From: Beta vulgaris subsp. vulgaris
Lineage: Eukaryota > Streptophyta > Magnoliopsida > Caryophyllales > Amaranthaceae
DNA length: 64,000 bases
Assembly (NCBI RefSeq): GCF_026745355.1
Contig: NC_079209.1
Location: forward strand, 5,957,507-6,021,506
Direction: 5' to 3'
Below, piece after piece: positions 21,674 through 34,363 of the stretch (the stretch's first letter is position 1; each line of letters begins with the position of its first letter). The notes beneath the pieces are model-generated. The model saw only the letters and a list, made by a program, of their open reading frames with translations. It ran no database searches and was not told the origin of the DNA. The translations under genes and the position numbers were made by a program.

Positions 21674-21806
21674 TTTAAAAAGACGAAAGATCAACAAGAT
21701 TACCTACCCAACACCAACAGGAGAGCCAAAGTATCAGGATCACGAGACGTCGAGACCTAACACATCATTCATTGGTTAGGAACGCCTTTTAATATACTAG
21801 TATAGA

Positions 21807-22032
21807 TATCCATGTTTTTTTTTGAAAGGCTAGAGATTAGAGAATAGAGATGCTTTCTTATTTTTCACTGTCCGATCTGTTACTTCTTGTAGCTTACTAG
21901 ATGTTCCATTTACAGCCTCATTGTATGTATGTATGTCATTATTCACATTCTTTTACCACATCTAATTTTATAGCTGTTCATTGTTGCACATCAAATTCAA
22001 ATATCAAAGTGATGGACTTTCTCTATTGTTGT
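21807..22032. other. Flank between Helitron and Copia array
   Basis: No gene. It ends with GTTGT (22028-22032), the left target duplication of the Copia array. Confidence 0.5.
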
Positions 22033-22686
22033 TGTTAGGAAATAGGTGTTGTAGTTTGATTAATGCGGAACAGAAAATCAATGAAATAATGAAGGTGAGA
22101 AAACTATAAAGATGAACAAACAAATAACACAAGGATTTACGTGGTTCAGTCAAATTTTGACCTACATCCACAGGTGGGGGATTAGAGCTTCTTCACTATA
22201 ATGGAGAAAATCAGAGAGAATAATACAAGAGTCCTAAATCTAGAGGCTAAGAGTTTCACATAAGTTGTGTTAATAATAATGAACACTAAGAGCCCTTTTA
22301 TAATCATAAGGAACCCGTACAAACCCTAAAAGATAACTTAAGAACGAAAAAATATCAAGATACGCGTTCAGCCCCCGACCCGCAGGGTGTACCCCGCGCC
22401 CGCGCGGCCAGTCATCCCATTCTCACAGATGTTCTGCCCGCCCGCGATATAGCCCGCGCCCGCTGGTTTTCGAGCCCGGTACGAAACAGCTTCGTCAGTC
22501 ATTCGTAAAACGGGCGTAACTTTCTCGTTTCTTATCGGAATTGGGCATATGATCTATCATTGGAAAGCTCTTTGAACAAGATATCACCTCCAATTTGAAT
22601 CACATCAAAACCATTTATAGATTGGGATATATGTGCATTCAAAGTCAACCTTATGCCATTCACAAGATTTCAAGTCATAATTAACA
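22033..22686 (-). repeat. Copia LTR 1
   Basis: Minus-strand LTR beginning TGTTAATTATGAC and ending TTTCCTAACA. It includes a TATAAAAGGG box (plus-strand position about 22294-22303) and a GC-rich CCCGCGCCCGC block. It is the outer left LTR, preceded by GTTGT. Confidence 0.92.
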
Positions 22687-23354
22687 AATCTCCACCTTGA
22701 CTTGAAACCGATCAAACAAGGTAACTCCACCTTGAACCAAGAAGTGATGCTCAACAACAACAAAAACACCATAGAACCTCCACCTTAAACAAAATTCCAT
22801 AAACCTACCCATTGTAGGCAATCCAGAACGGACATCTTCTATAACTTGTGTACCGATGCGTCTTCGAACACAAAACCCGTATACAAAACCATCACATGGC
22901 CTAGATCGAGAGTATAAAGTCACCAACGCCAAGCATGGTTCCTCAAATTGACCAAACTCTCTTCAAACACTTCTTCATCTCAACAACAAACTCAGCAATT
23001 CTAGAAACTGAATGACAACAATAATTTCTAAATTGCAATAGTACTTAATAAACATAAAAGTACCAAATTTGAGATAAGAAATAGCATAACTAGAACAAAA
23101 TCTAATGCATAACCAAGATTGTTACTTTATTGGAAACTCAAAAACAATCTATCATAGACTTCATAGCAAAATCCACACGGTTTCTCGTTTTACCAAGAGA
23201 TCTCAAAAAGGGCACCAAACATAAAGAGATCGTAGAAACCGCAGCCCCAAATCTTGTAACCCTAAAGTGCAAGATCATCATCAAAAACAGCGTCGGCAAT
23301 ATTTGCAGATTGACCCTCATTTGACCTTTCTCCATTTTTCTTCTTTAATTTTCA

Positions 23355-24014
23355 ACACTCAGATTTAATATGACCCTTCACATGACAATAGTTACAGATT
23401 TTGCCTGAATTCTTTCCACCATGAGCAGCCAAAGCATTTGTTTAACAGAATTATTAGATTTATTAACTAATTTATTGTCAATTAAATCTCTCTGAGTCAA
23501 GGCCTCCTTAACATCCTGCAAACTCAAATCATCTTTACATATAATAAGGTATCTCGAAAACGCTTATACGAAGGTGGTAAAGAACACAACAACCTAATAG
23601 CCATATCCTCATCATCGATCTCAACATCGATATTTTTCAAATCCATAATTATAGAGAAGAATTCATCTAAATGAGACTCAAGCGGTTTACCTTCTTCTAG
23701 ATTGAGATCATGAAGTCTAGATTTTAGTAGTAGACGGTTGGTCACAGATTTTCCAACTTCAACCACAAACTCGCAGCAGTCGTCTCTTTGGCAAACTCTC
23801 TCAAAACTTCATTCGATAGACTTAAATGAATTGCTGAGAGTGCCTTCAAATCCATATCCTCCCACTGATCATCCGTCATATCCGAAGGCTTTTTGGATGC
23901 ACCTACCAAAGCCTTGTAACAACCATTTTGAACCAGGATGGCTTTCATCTTTGATTGCCATAGGCCAAAATTTACTTGCCTATCAAATTTCTCAATATTG
24001 TATTTCATTGACAT
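23355..24014 (-). pseudogene. Copia gag, array copy 1
   Basis: Starts MSMKYNIEKFDRQVNFGLWQ, followed by the UBN2/Copia gag core ([20 protein letters not shown]) and a CX2CX4HX4C zinc knuckle (CNYCHVKGHIKSEC in better copies). This copy has frameshifts near 23540 (a base missing in the ACCATATAAT context) and near 23440 (two bases missing), so it is broken. No pol follows. Confidence 0.85.
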
Positions 24015-24085
24015 AATGAAAAAAAAATCAAACTTTTTCTATAAACACTTAAGATCTTAAAACAACCAAGCTCTTGATACCAGTT

Positions 24086-24740
24086 TGTTAGGAAATAGGT
24101 GTTGTAGTTTGATTAATGCGGAACAGAAAATCAATGAAATAATGAAGGTGAGAAAACTAAAAGATGAACAAACAAATAACACAAGGATTTACGTGGTTCA
24201 GTCAAATTATGACCTACATCCACAGGTGGGGGATTAGAGCTTCTTCACTATAATGGAGAAAATCAGAGAGAATAATACAAGAGTCCTAAATCTAGAGGCT
24301 AAAAGTGTTTCATAAGTTGTGTTAATAATAATGAACACTAAGAGCCCTTTTATAATCATAAGAACCCGTACAAACTCTAAAAGATAACTTAAGAACGAAA
24401 AAATATCAAGATACGCGTTCAGCCCCCGACCCGCAGGGTGTACCCCGCGCCCGCGCGGCCAGTCATCCCCATTCTCACAGATGTTCTGCCCGCCCGCGGG
24501 ATATAGCCCGCGCCCGCTGGTTTTCGAGCCCGGTACGAAACAGCTTCGTCAGTCATTCGTAAAACGGGCGTAACTTTCTCGTTTCTTATCGGAATTGGGC
24601 ATATGATCTATTATTGGAAAGCTCTTTGAACAAGCTATCACCTCCAATTTGAATCACATCAAAACCATTTATAGATGGGGATATATGTGCATTCAAAGTC
24701 AGCCTTATGCCATTCACAAGATTTCAAGTCATAATTAACA
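24086..24740 (-). repeat. Copia LTR 2
   Basis: Shared LTR between internal regions 1 and 2. 655 bp, nearly identical to LTR 1, with TG...CA ends. Confidence 0.92.
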
Positions 24741-25404
24741 AATCTCCACCTTCACTTGAAACCGATCAAACAAGGTAACTCCACCTTGAACCAAGAAGTG
24801 ATGCTCAACAACAACAAAAAACACCATAGAACCTCCACCTTAAACAAAATTCCATAAACCTACCCATTGTAGGCAATCCAGAACGGACATCTTCTATAAC
24901 TTGTGTACCGATGCGTCTTCGAACACAAAATCCGTATACAAAACCATCACATGGCCTAGATCGAGAGTATAAAGTCACCAACGCCAAGCATGGTTCCTCA
25001 AATTGACCAAACTCTCTTCAAACACTTCTTCATCTCAACAACAAACTCAGCAATTCTAGAAACTGAATGACAACAATAATTTCTAAATTGCAATAGTACT
25101 TAATAAACATAAAAGTACCAAATTTGAGATAAGAAATAGCATAACTAGAACAAAATCTAATGCATAACCAAGATTGTTACTTTATTGGAAACTCAAAAAC
25201 AATCTATCATAGACTTCATAGCAAAATCCACACGGTTTCTCGTTTTACCAAGAGATCTCAAAAAGGGCACCAAACATAAAGAGATCGTAGAAACCGCAGC
25301 CCCAAATCTTGTAACCCTAAAGTGCAAGATCATCATCAAAACAGCGTCGGCAATATTTGCAGATTGACCCTCATTGACCTTTCTCCATTTTTCTTCTTTA
25401 ATTT

Positions 25405-26071
25405 TCAACACTCAGATTTAATATGACCCTTCACATGACAATAGTTACAGATTTTGCCTGAATTCTTTCCACCATGAGCAGCCAAAGCATTTGTGTTAAC
25501 AGAATTATTAGATTTATTAACTAATTTATTGTCAATTAAATCTCTCTGAGTCAAGGCCTCCTTAACATCCTGCAAACTCAAATCATCTTTACCATATAAT
25601 AAGGTATCTCGAAAACGCTTATACGAAGGTGGTAAAGAACACAACAACCTAATAGCCATATCCTCATCATCGATCTCAACATCGATATTTTTCAAATCCA
25701 TAATTATAGAGAAGAATTCATCTAAATGAGACTCAAGCGGTTTACCTTCTTCTAGATTGAGATCATGAAGTCTAGATTTTAGTAGTAGACGGTTGGTCAC
25801 AGATTTTCCAACTTCAACCACCAAAACTCGCAGCAGTCGTCTCTTTGGCAAACTCTCTCAAAACTTCATTCGATAGACTTAAATGAATTGCTGAGAGTGC
25901 CTTCAAATCCATATCCTCCCACTGATCATCCGTCATATCCGAAGGCTTTTTGGATGCACCTACCAAAGCCTTGTAACAACCATTTTGAACCAGGATGGCT
26001 TTCATCTTTGATTGCCATAGGCCAAAATTTACTTGCCTATCAAATTTCTCAATATTGTATTTCATTGACAT
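25405..26071 (-). pseudogene. Copia gag, array copy 2
   Basis: Same gag as the neighbouring copies. The zinc knuckle CNYCHVKGHIKSEC is intact and ends at the stop at 25405. One frameshift near 25820-25830 separates the N-terminal from the central part. Confidence 0.85.
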
Positions 26072-26142
26072 AATGAAAAAAAAATCAAACTTTTTCTATA
26101 AACACTTAAGATCTTAAAACAACCAAGCTCTTGATACCAGTT

Positions 26143-26799
26143 TGTTAGGAAATAGGTGTTGTAGTTTGATTAATGCGGAACAGAAAATCAATGAAATAAT
26201 GAAGGTGAGAAAACTATAAAGATGAACAAACAAATAACACAAGGATTTACGTGGTTCAGTCAAATTATGACCTACATCCACAGGTGGGGGATTAGAGCTT
26301 CTTCACTATAATGGAGAAAATCAGAGAGAATAATACAAGAGTCCTAAATCTAGAGGCTAAAAGTGTTTCATAAGTTGTGTTAATAATAATGAACACTAAG
26401 AGCCCTTTTATAATCATAAGGAACCCGTACAAACCCTAAAAGATAACTTAAGAACGAAAAAATATCAAGATACGCGTTCAGCCCCCGACCCGCAGGGTGT
26501 ACCCCGCGCCCGCGCGGCCAGTCATCCCCATTCTCACAGATGTTCTGCCCGCCCGCGGGATATAGCCCGCGCCCGCTGGTTTTCGAGCCCGGTACGAAAC
26601 AGCTTCGTCAGTCATTCGTAAAACGGGCGTAACTTTCTCGTTTCTTATCGGAATTGGGCATATGATCTATCATTGGAAAGCTCTTTGAACAAGCTATCAC
26701 CTCCAATTTGAATCACATCAAAACCATTTATAGATTGGGATATATGTGCATTCAAAGTCAGCCTTATGCCATTCACAAGATTTCAAGTCATAATTAACA
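26143..26799 (-). repeat. Copia LTR 3
   Basis: 657-bp shared LTR between internal regions 2 and 3. Confidence 0.92.
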
Positions 26800-27458
26800 A
26801 ATCTCCACCTTCACTTGAAACCGATCAAACAAGGTAACTCCACCTTGAACCAAGAAGTGATGCTCAACAACAACAAAAAACACCATAGAACCTCCACCTT
26901 AAAAAAATTCCATAAACCTACCCATTGTAGGCAATCCAGAACGGACATCTTCTATAACTTGTGTACCGATGCGTCTTCGAACACAAAATCCGTATACAAA
27001 ACCATCACATGGCCTAGATCGAGAGTATAAAGTCACCAACGCCAAGCATGGTTCCTCAAATTGACCAAACTCTCTTCAAACACTTCTTCATCTCAACAAC
27101 AAAACTCAGCAATTCTAGAAACTGAATGACAACAATAATTTCTAAATTGCAATAGTACTTAATAAACATAAAAGTACCAAATTTGAGATAAGAAATAGCA
27201 TAACTAGAACAAAATCTAATGCATAACCAAGATTGTTACTTTATTGGAAACTCAAAAACAATCTATCATAGACTTCATAGAAAAATCCACACGGTTTCTC
27301 GTTTTACCAAGAGATCTCAAAAAGGGCACCAAACATAAAGAGATCGTAGAAACCGCAGCCCCAAATCTTGTAACCCTAAAGTGCAAGATCATCATCAAAA
27401 ACAGCGTCGGCAATATTTGCAGATTGACCCTCATTTGACCTTTCTCCATTTTTCTTCT

Positions 27459-28128
27459 TTAATTTTCAACACTCAGATTTAATATGCCCTTCACATGACA
27501 ATAGTTACAGATTTTGCCTGAATTCTTTCCACCATGAGCAGCTAAAGCATTTGTGTTAGCAGAATTATTAGATTTATTAACTAATTTATTGTCAATTAAA
27601 TCTCTCTGAGTCAAGGCCTCCTTAACATCCTGCAAACTCAAATCATCTTTACCATATAATAAGGTATCTCGAAAATGCTTATACGAAGGTGGTAAAGAAC
27701 ACAACAACCTAATAGCCATATCCTCATCATCGATCTCAACATCGATATTTTTCAAATCCATAATTATAGAGAAGAATTCATCTAAATGAGACTCAAGCGG
27801 TTTACCTTCTTCTAGATTGAGATCATGAAGTCTAGATTTTAGTAGTAGACGGTTGGTCACAGATTTTCCAACTTCAACCACAAACTCGCAGCAGTCGTCT
27901 CTTTGGCAACCTCTCTCAAAACTTCATTCGATAGACTTAAATGAATTGCTGAGAGTGCCTTCAAATCATATCCTCCCACTGATCATCCGTCATATCCGAA
28001 GGCTTTTTGGATGCACCTACCAAAGCCTTGTAACAACCACTTTGAACCAGGATGGCTTTCATCTTTGATTGCCATAGGCCAAAATTTACTTGCCTATCAA
28101 ATTTCTCAATATTGTATTTCATTGACAT
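27459..28128 (-). pseudogene. Copia gag, array copy 3
   Basis: Gag with a base missing near 27967 (after TCAAATC), shifting the frame in the N-terminal third. Another base is missing in the zinc knuckle (CHVKGILNL instead of CHVKGHIKSEC). It carries the variant set shared with copies 4 and 5. Confidence 0.85.
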
Positions 28129-28200
28129 AATGAAAAAAAAAATCAAACTTTTTCTATAAACACTTAAGATCTTAAAACAACCAAGCTCTTGATACCAGTT

Positions 28201-28849
28201 TGTTAGGAAATAGGTGTTGTAGTTTGATTAATGCGGAACAGAAAATCAATGAAATAATGAAGGTGAGAAAACTATAAAGATGAACAAACAAATAACACAA
28301 GGATTTACGTGGTTCAGTCAAATTTGACCTACATCCACAGGTGGGGATTAGAGCTTCTTCACTATAATGGAGAAAATCAGAGAGAATAATACAAGAGTCC
28401 TAAATCTAGAGGCTAAAAGTGTTTCATAAGTTGTGTTAATAATAATGAACACTAAGAGCCCTTTTATAATCATAAGGAACCCGTACAAACCCTAAAAGAT
28501 AACTTAAGAACGAAAAAATATCAAGATACGCGTTCAGCCCCGACCCGCAGGGTGTACCCCGCGCCCGCGGCCAGTCATCCCCATTCTCACAGATGTTCTG
28601 CCCGCCCGCGGATATAGCCCGCGCCCGCTTTTTCGAGCCCGGTACGAAACAGCTTCGTCAGTCATTCGTAAAACGGGCGTAACTTTCTCGTTTCTTATCG
28701 GAATTGGGCATATGATCTATCATTGGAAAGCTCTTTGAACAAGCTATCACCTCCAATTTGAATCACATCAAAACCATTTATAGATTGGGATATATGTGCA
28801 TTCAAAGTCAGCCTTATGCCATTCACAAGATTTCAAGTCATAATTAACA
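28201..28849 (-). repeat. Copia LTR 4
   Basis: 649-bp shared LTR between internal regions 3 and 4. Several small deletions lie in the GC-rich block. Confidence 0.92.
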
Positions 28850-29514
28850 AATCTCCACCTTGACTTGAAACCGATCAAACAAGGTAACTCCACCTTGAAC
28901 CAAGAAGTGATGCTCAACAACAACAAAAAACACCATAGAACCTCCACCTTAAACAAAATTCCATAAACCTACCCATTGTAGGCAATCCAGAACGGACATC
29001 TTCTATAACTTGTGTACCGATGCGTCTTCGAACACAAAATCCGTATACAAAACCATCACATGGCCTAGATCGAGAGTATAAAGTCACCAACGCCAAGCAT
29101 GGTTCCTCAAATTGACCAAACTCTCTTCAAACACTTCTTCATCTCAACAACAAACTCAGCAATTCTAGAAACTGAATGACAACAATAATTTCTAAATTGC
29201 AATAGTACTTAATAAACATAAAAGTACCAAATTTGAGATAAGAAATAGCATAACTAGAACAAAATCTAATGCATAACCAAGATTGTTACTTTATTGGAAA
29301 CTCAAAAACAATCTATCATAGACTTCATAGCAAAATCCACACGGTTTCTCGTTTTACCAAGAGATCTCAAAAAGGGCACCAAACATAAAGAGATCGTAGA
29401 AACCGCAGCCCCAAATCTTGTAACCCTAAAGTGCAAGATCTCATCAAAAACAGCGTCGGCAATATTTGCAGATTGACCCTCATTGGACCTTTCTCCATTT
29501 TTCTTCTTTAATTT

Positions 29515-30178
29515 TCAACACTCAGATTTAATATGACCCTTCACATGACAATAGTTACAGATTTTGCCTGAATTCTTTCCACCATGAGCAGCCAAAGCAT
29601 TTGTGTTAGCAGAATTATTAGATTTATTAACTAATTTATTGTCAATTAAATCTCTCTGAGTCAAGGCCTCCTTAACATCCTGCAAACTCAAATCATCTTT
29701 ACCATATAATAAGGTATCTCGAAAATGCTTATACGAAGGTGGTAAAGAACACAACAACCTAATAGCCATATCCTCATCATCGATCTCAACATCGATATTT
29801 TGCAAATCCATAATTATAGAGAAGAATTCATCTAAATGAGACTCAAGCGGTTTACCTTCTTCTAGATTGAGATCATGAAGTCTAGATTTTAGTAGTAGAC
29901 GGTTGGTCACAGATTTTCCAACTTCAACCACAAACTCGCAGCAGTCGTCTCTTTGCAACCTCTCTCAAAACTTCATTCGATAGACTTAAATGAATTGCTG
30001 AGAGTGCCTTCAAATCCATATCCTCCCACTGATCATCCGTCATATCCGAAGGCTTTTTGGATGCACCTACCAAAGCCTTGTAACAACCACTTTGAACCAG
30101 GATGGCTTTCATCTTTAATTGCCATAGGCCAAAATTTACTTGCCTATCAAATTTCTCAATATTGTATTTCATTGACAT
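29515..30178 (-). pseudogene. Copia gag, array copy 4
   Basis: The central and zinc-knuckle parts are open to 29515. A base is missing near 29955 (CTTTGCAACC), shifting the frame. Confidence 0.85.
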
Positions 30179-30247
30179 TGAAAAAAAAATCAAACTTTTT
30201 CTATAAACACTTAAGATCTTAAAACAACCAAGCTCTTGATACCAGTT

Positions 30248-30899
30248 TGTTAGGAAATAGGTGTTGTATTTGATTAATGCGGAACAGAAAATCAATGAAA
30301 TAATGAAGGTGAGAAAATATAAAGATGAACAAACAAATAAACAAGGATTTACGTGGTTCAGTCAAATTTGACCTACATCCACAGGTGGGGGATTAGAGCT
30401 TCTTCACTATAATGGAGAAAATCGAGAGAATAATACAAGAGTCCTAAATCTAGAGGCTAAAAGTGTTTCATAAGTTGTGTTAATAATAATGAACACTAAG
30501 AGCCCTTTTATAATCATAAGGAACCCGTACAAACCCTAAAAGATAACTTAAGAACGAAAAAATATCAAGATACGCGTTCAGCCCCCGACCTGCAGGGTGT
30601 ACCCCGCGCGCACGCGGCCAGTCATCCCCATTCTCACAGATGTTCTGCGCGCCCGCGGGATATAGCCCGCGCCCGCTGGTTTTCGAGCCCGGTACGAAAC
30701 AGCTTCGTCAGTCATTCGTAAAACGGGCGTAACTTTCTCGTTTCTTATCGGAATTGGGCATATGATCTATCATTGGAAAGCTCTTTGAACAAGCTATCAC
30801 CTCCAATTTGAATCACATCAAAACCATTTATAGATTGGGATATATGTGCATTCAAAGTCAGCCTTATGCCATTCACAAGATTTCAAGTCATAATTAACA
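30248..30899 (-). repeat. Copia LTR 5
   Basis: 652-bp shared LTR between internal regions 4 and 5. Confidence 0.92.
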
Positions 30900-31564
30900 A
30901 ATCTCCACCTTGACTTGAAACCGATCAAACAAGGTAACTCCACCTTGAACCAAGAAGTGATGCTCAACAACAACAAAAAACACCATAGAACCTCCACCTT
31001 AAACAAAATTCCATAAACCTACCCATTGTAGGCAATCCAGAACGGACATCTTCTATAACTTGTGTACCGATGCGTCTTCGAACACAAAATCCGTATACAA
31101 AACCATCACATGGCCTAGATCGAGAGTATAAAGTCACCAACGCCAAGCATGGTTCCTCAAATTGACCAAACTCTCTTCAAACACTTCTTCATCTCAACAA
31201 CAAACTCAGCAATTCTAGAAACTGAATGACAACAATAATTTCTAAATTGCAATAGTACTTAATAAACATAAAAGTACCAAATTTGAGATAAGAAATAGCA
31301 TAACTAGAACAAAATCTAATGCATAACCAAGATTGTTACTTTATTGGAAACTAAAAAAAATCTATCATAGACTCCATAGCAAAATCCACACGGTTTCTCG
31401 TTTTACCAAGAGATCTCAAAAAGGGCACCAAACATAAAGAGATCGTAGAAACCGCAGCCCCAAATCTTGTAACCTTAAAGTGCAAGATCATCATCAAAAA
31501 CATCGTCAACAATATTTGCAGATTGACCCTCATTGGACCTTTCTCCATTTTTCTTCTTTAATTT

Positions 31565-32227
31565 TCAACACTCAGATTTAATATGACCCTTCACATGACA
31601 ATAGTTACAGATTTTGCCTGAATTCTTTCCACCATGAGCAGCCAAAGCATTTGTGTTAGCAGAATTATTAGATTTATTAACTAATTTATTGTCAATTAAA
31701 TCTCTCTGAGTCAAGGCCTCCTTAACATCCTGCAAACTCAAATCATCTTTACCATATAATAAGGTATCTCGAAAATGCTTATACGAAGGTGGTAAAGAAC
31801 ACAACAACCTAATAGCCATATCCTCATCATCGATCTCAACATCGATATTTTTCAAATCCATAATTATAGAGAAGAATTCATCTAAATGAGACTCAAGCGG
31901 TTTACCTTCTTCTAGATTGAGATCATGAAGTCTAGATTTTAGTAGAGACGGTTGGTCACAGATTTTCCAACTTCAACCACAAACTCGCAGCAGTCGTCTC
32001 TTTGGCAACCTCTCTCAAAACTTCATTCGATAGACTTAAATGAATTGCTGAGAGTGCCTTCAAATCCATATCCTCCCACTGATCATCCATCATATCCGAA
32101 GGCTTTTTGGATGCACCTACCAAACCTTGTAACAACCACTTTGAACCAGGATGGCTTTCATCTTTGATTGCCATAGGCCAAAATTTACTTGCCTATCAAA
32201 TTTCCCAATATTGTATTTCATTGACAT
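31565..32227 (-). pseudogene. Copia gag, array copy 5
   Basis: Zinc-knuckle half open (31565-31861). The N-terminal half is broken by indels near 31945 (AGTAGAGACGG) and 32123 (ACCAAACC). Confidence 0.85.
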
Positions 32228-32298
32228 AATGAAAAAAAAATCAAACTTTTTCTATAAACACTTAAGATCTTAAAACAACCAAGCTCTTGATACCAGTT

Positions 32299-32677
32299 TG
32301 TTAGGAAATAGGTGTTGTAGTTTGATTAATGCGGAACAGAAAATCAATGAAATAATGAAGGTGAGAAAACTATAAAGATGAACAAACAAATAACACAAGG
32401 ATTTACGTGGTTCAGTCAAATTTTGACCTACATCCACAGGTGGGGGATTAGAGCTTCTTCACTATAATGGAGAAAATCAGAGAGAATAATACAAGAGTCC
32501 TAAATCTAGAGGCTAAAAGTGTTTCATAAGTTGTGTTAATAATAATGAACACTAAGAGCCCTTTTATAATCATAAGGAACCCGTATAAACCCTAAAAGAT
32601 AACTTAAGAACGAAAAAATATCAAGATACGCGTTCAGCCCCCGACCCGCAGGGTGCACCCCGCGCCCGCGCGGCCAG
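32299..32677 (-). repeat. Copia LTR 6, left part
   Basis: The last LTR of the array, split by a Gypsy insertion. GCCAG at 32673-32677 is the target duplication. The LTR continues after the Gypsy element at 54264-54546; together the halves make a normal-length LTR. Confidence 0.92.
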
Positions 32678-34363
32678 TGATAAGAGGTTTTTAGTGTGTC
32701 GTTCAGGCACTAAGAACCGCTTTCCAAACAATATTTATAGTCATAACAAGCAACTACTAATGGAATAGTAAGGGCAAGTCAAGGGTCGATCCACAGGGAA
32801 ATTGGGATTGATTAGAGTCTATCTAGTCTAGACTACCTAATTGAAAGGTATTTGGGGTTTGAAAGCTGTTGGTAACAATTAAGACTATCTAACAACTAAA
32901 ACAAGCAAATATCACGAGTTCAAATATCAAATTAAAGACACTAGAGTTAAGGTTACTAGTATGAATAAGAACGGATGATGATTGTTAATGCGATTGCGAA
33001 GCAACAAAGACGATTATGCAAGGTTTATTTCCCTCTAAATTACTTGAGTCCTCTCTCGAATGGTCCTCAAGAGTAATCACTCAATCAATCAACTAAATCC
33101 TCTCTCGAATGGTCTTTAGTTAATTGATTAAGCGATTCGATAAGTTTGGAAAACCCCTAATGAAGGATCCCCTTAATTTCCATCCAATATCTTGGTATAG
33201 AAATTAAGTTGATTCTTGGGGATGATAAAAGAGTTCAAAATCCGATTTAAGAACGTTTGAAATCAAAATACCAAAGTATAAATGTGATCAATATCTATCC
33301 TAAGGTCTCAAAACACCAAGATCAATGCATAAACTTCTCCATACATCACAATCACATCAACATCATATTTAAACCCTAATTCATACTTTCACCCTAACCC
33401 TAGATTATGAAACTACTCACTAATCATGGAGTTTAAGCAATTAAACATAAAATCTATGACTAATCTAAGGTTAAACATGATTAAGAAATTAAACTAATAG
33501 AAATCGCAATTATTAAACTAAGAGAATGAAGATCTTAAATAATATAGAACATAAACAAACACCAAGAGAATGAAATAAAAACTGAAACTTTGAATTGAAT
33601 TGAAAAAAGTACCTTGAATGTAAATCGAATCACAAACTATGATCTCTAATCTCAATTACAATGAAAACTCAAGTGTTTCTCTCTAATACAAAACCCTAAA
33701 AGTATGTGTAAAACTAGAAAAAGCGTAAGTCCCAACTCCTCTCGAAAAGAGGTTTAATGATCGATTGTTTTTTCCGGATCTGAGGTGCGGGCGCACCAAA
33801 AGGAGGTCGGGCGCACCTTGCTCAGGTGCGGGCGCACCAAACTTCAGGTGCGGGTGCACCTGAGTCTTCTGCCTCAGGGTGGAATTCTCTTCGTCAAATG
33901 GTGCGGGCGCACCAGATGAAGGTGCGGGCGCACCAGATGAAGGTGCGGGCGCACCTTATGCTTTGTGCGGGCGCACCAATTTAGTCTGTTTTGTGCTCCA
34001 GAATTGGTCGATGGTGCGGGCGCACCAGTGCTTGTGCGGGCGCACCATCGTGTGCGGGGCATATCAAGCGCACCTCAGGCTACCTTTCAGCCTCTAGCTC
34101 GATCCCTTATGCCATGTCTCGCATTTCTCGACCCCGAAAGGGCAATACCTGCAATAGAAACACGAACAAACATGGTGAAAGCATATGTGCTAGAAATTCG
34201 ATCGAAATAGATCGAAAATCTAGCAAAATGTCACTATGACCAAGTATGATCACGTGAATGAAATAGAAGGGAAAAGTGAGGAGAAAGAAGGAAGAAAAGG
34301 AGGAAAAGGGAGCTAAAACAAGCCAAAAGAAGGTCATAAAGTGCGTTAGAAACGCACTTATCA
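32678..34363 (-). repeat. Gypsy 3' LTR (left)
   Basis: Begins TGATAAGAGGTTTTTAGTG and ends ACGCACTTATCA on the plus strand. It carries a cluster of GGTGCGGGCGCACC hairpins at 33780-34060. It is nearly identical to the right LTR outside that cluster. Confidence 0.93.
33780..34060. repeat. GGTGCGGGCGCACC hairpin cluster in left LTR
   Basis: Nine or so copies of GGTGCGGGCGCACC or one-base variants, spaced about 21 bp apart in the regular part (GGTGCGGGCGCACCAGATGAA). Each is GGTGCG, two G, and the inverse CGCACC: a six-base stem with a minimal loop. Confidence 0.85.

Larger units (their letters stand above)
19681..21806 (-). mobile_element. Composite Helitron carrying a Tim17-like gene
   Basis: Read on the minus strand, the outer 5' end is A|TCTATACTAGTATATTAAAA (21806 downward), and the 3' end is a GC-rich hairpin region followed by CTAG|T at 19681. 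A second, near-identical Helitron 5' end lies inside. Sequence 20334-20350 joins, once two later MITEs are removed, to 20861-20867. It therefore looks like a small Helitron (19681-20867) extended to an upstream 5' end. The added segment (20868-21806) holds the Tim17-like ORF on the opposite strand. Confidence 0.65.

Noticed and set aside
23130..23335. Small plus-strand ORF repeated in each Copia unit
   Set aside because: It is the antisense shadow of the gag C-terminal region and recurs only because the unit is repeated.
22033..32677. Reading the regular 2-kb repeats as a CRISPR-like or satellite array of unknown nature
   Set aside because: Each unit contains an LTR, primer site, gag and polypurine tract, so it is a tandem retrotransposon.
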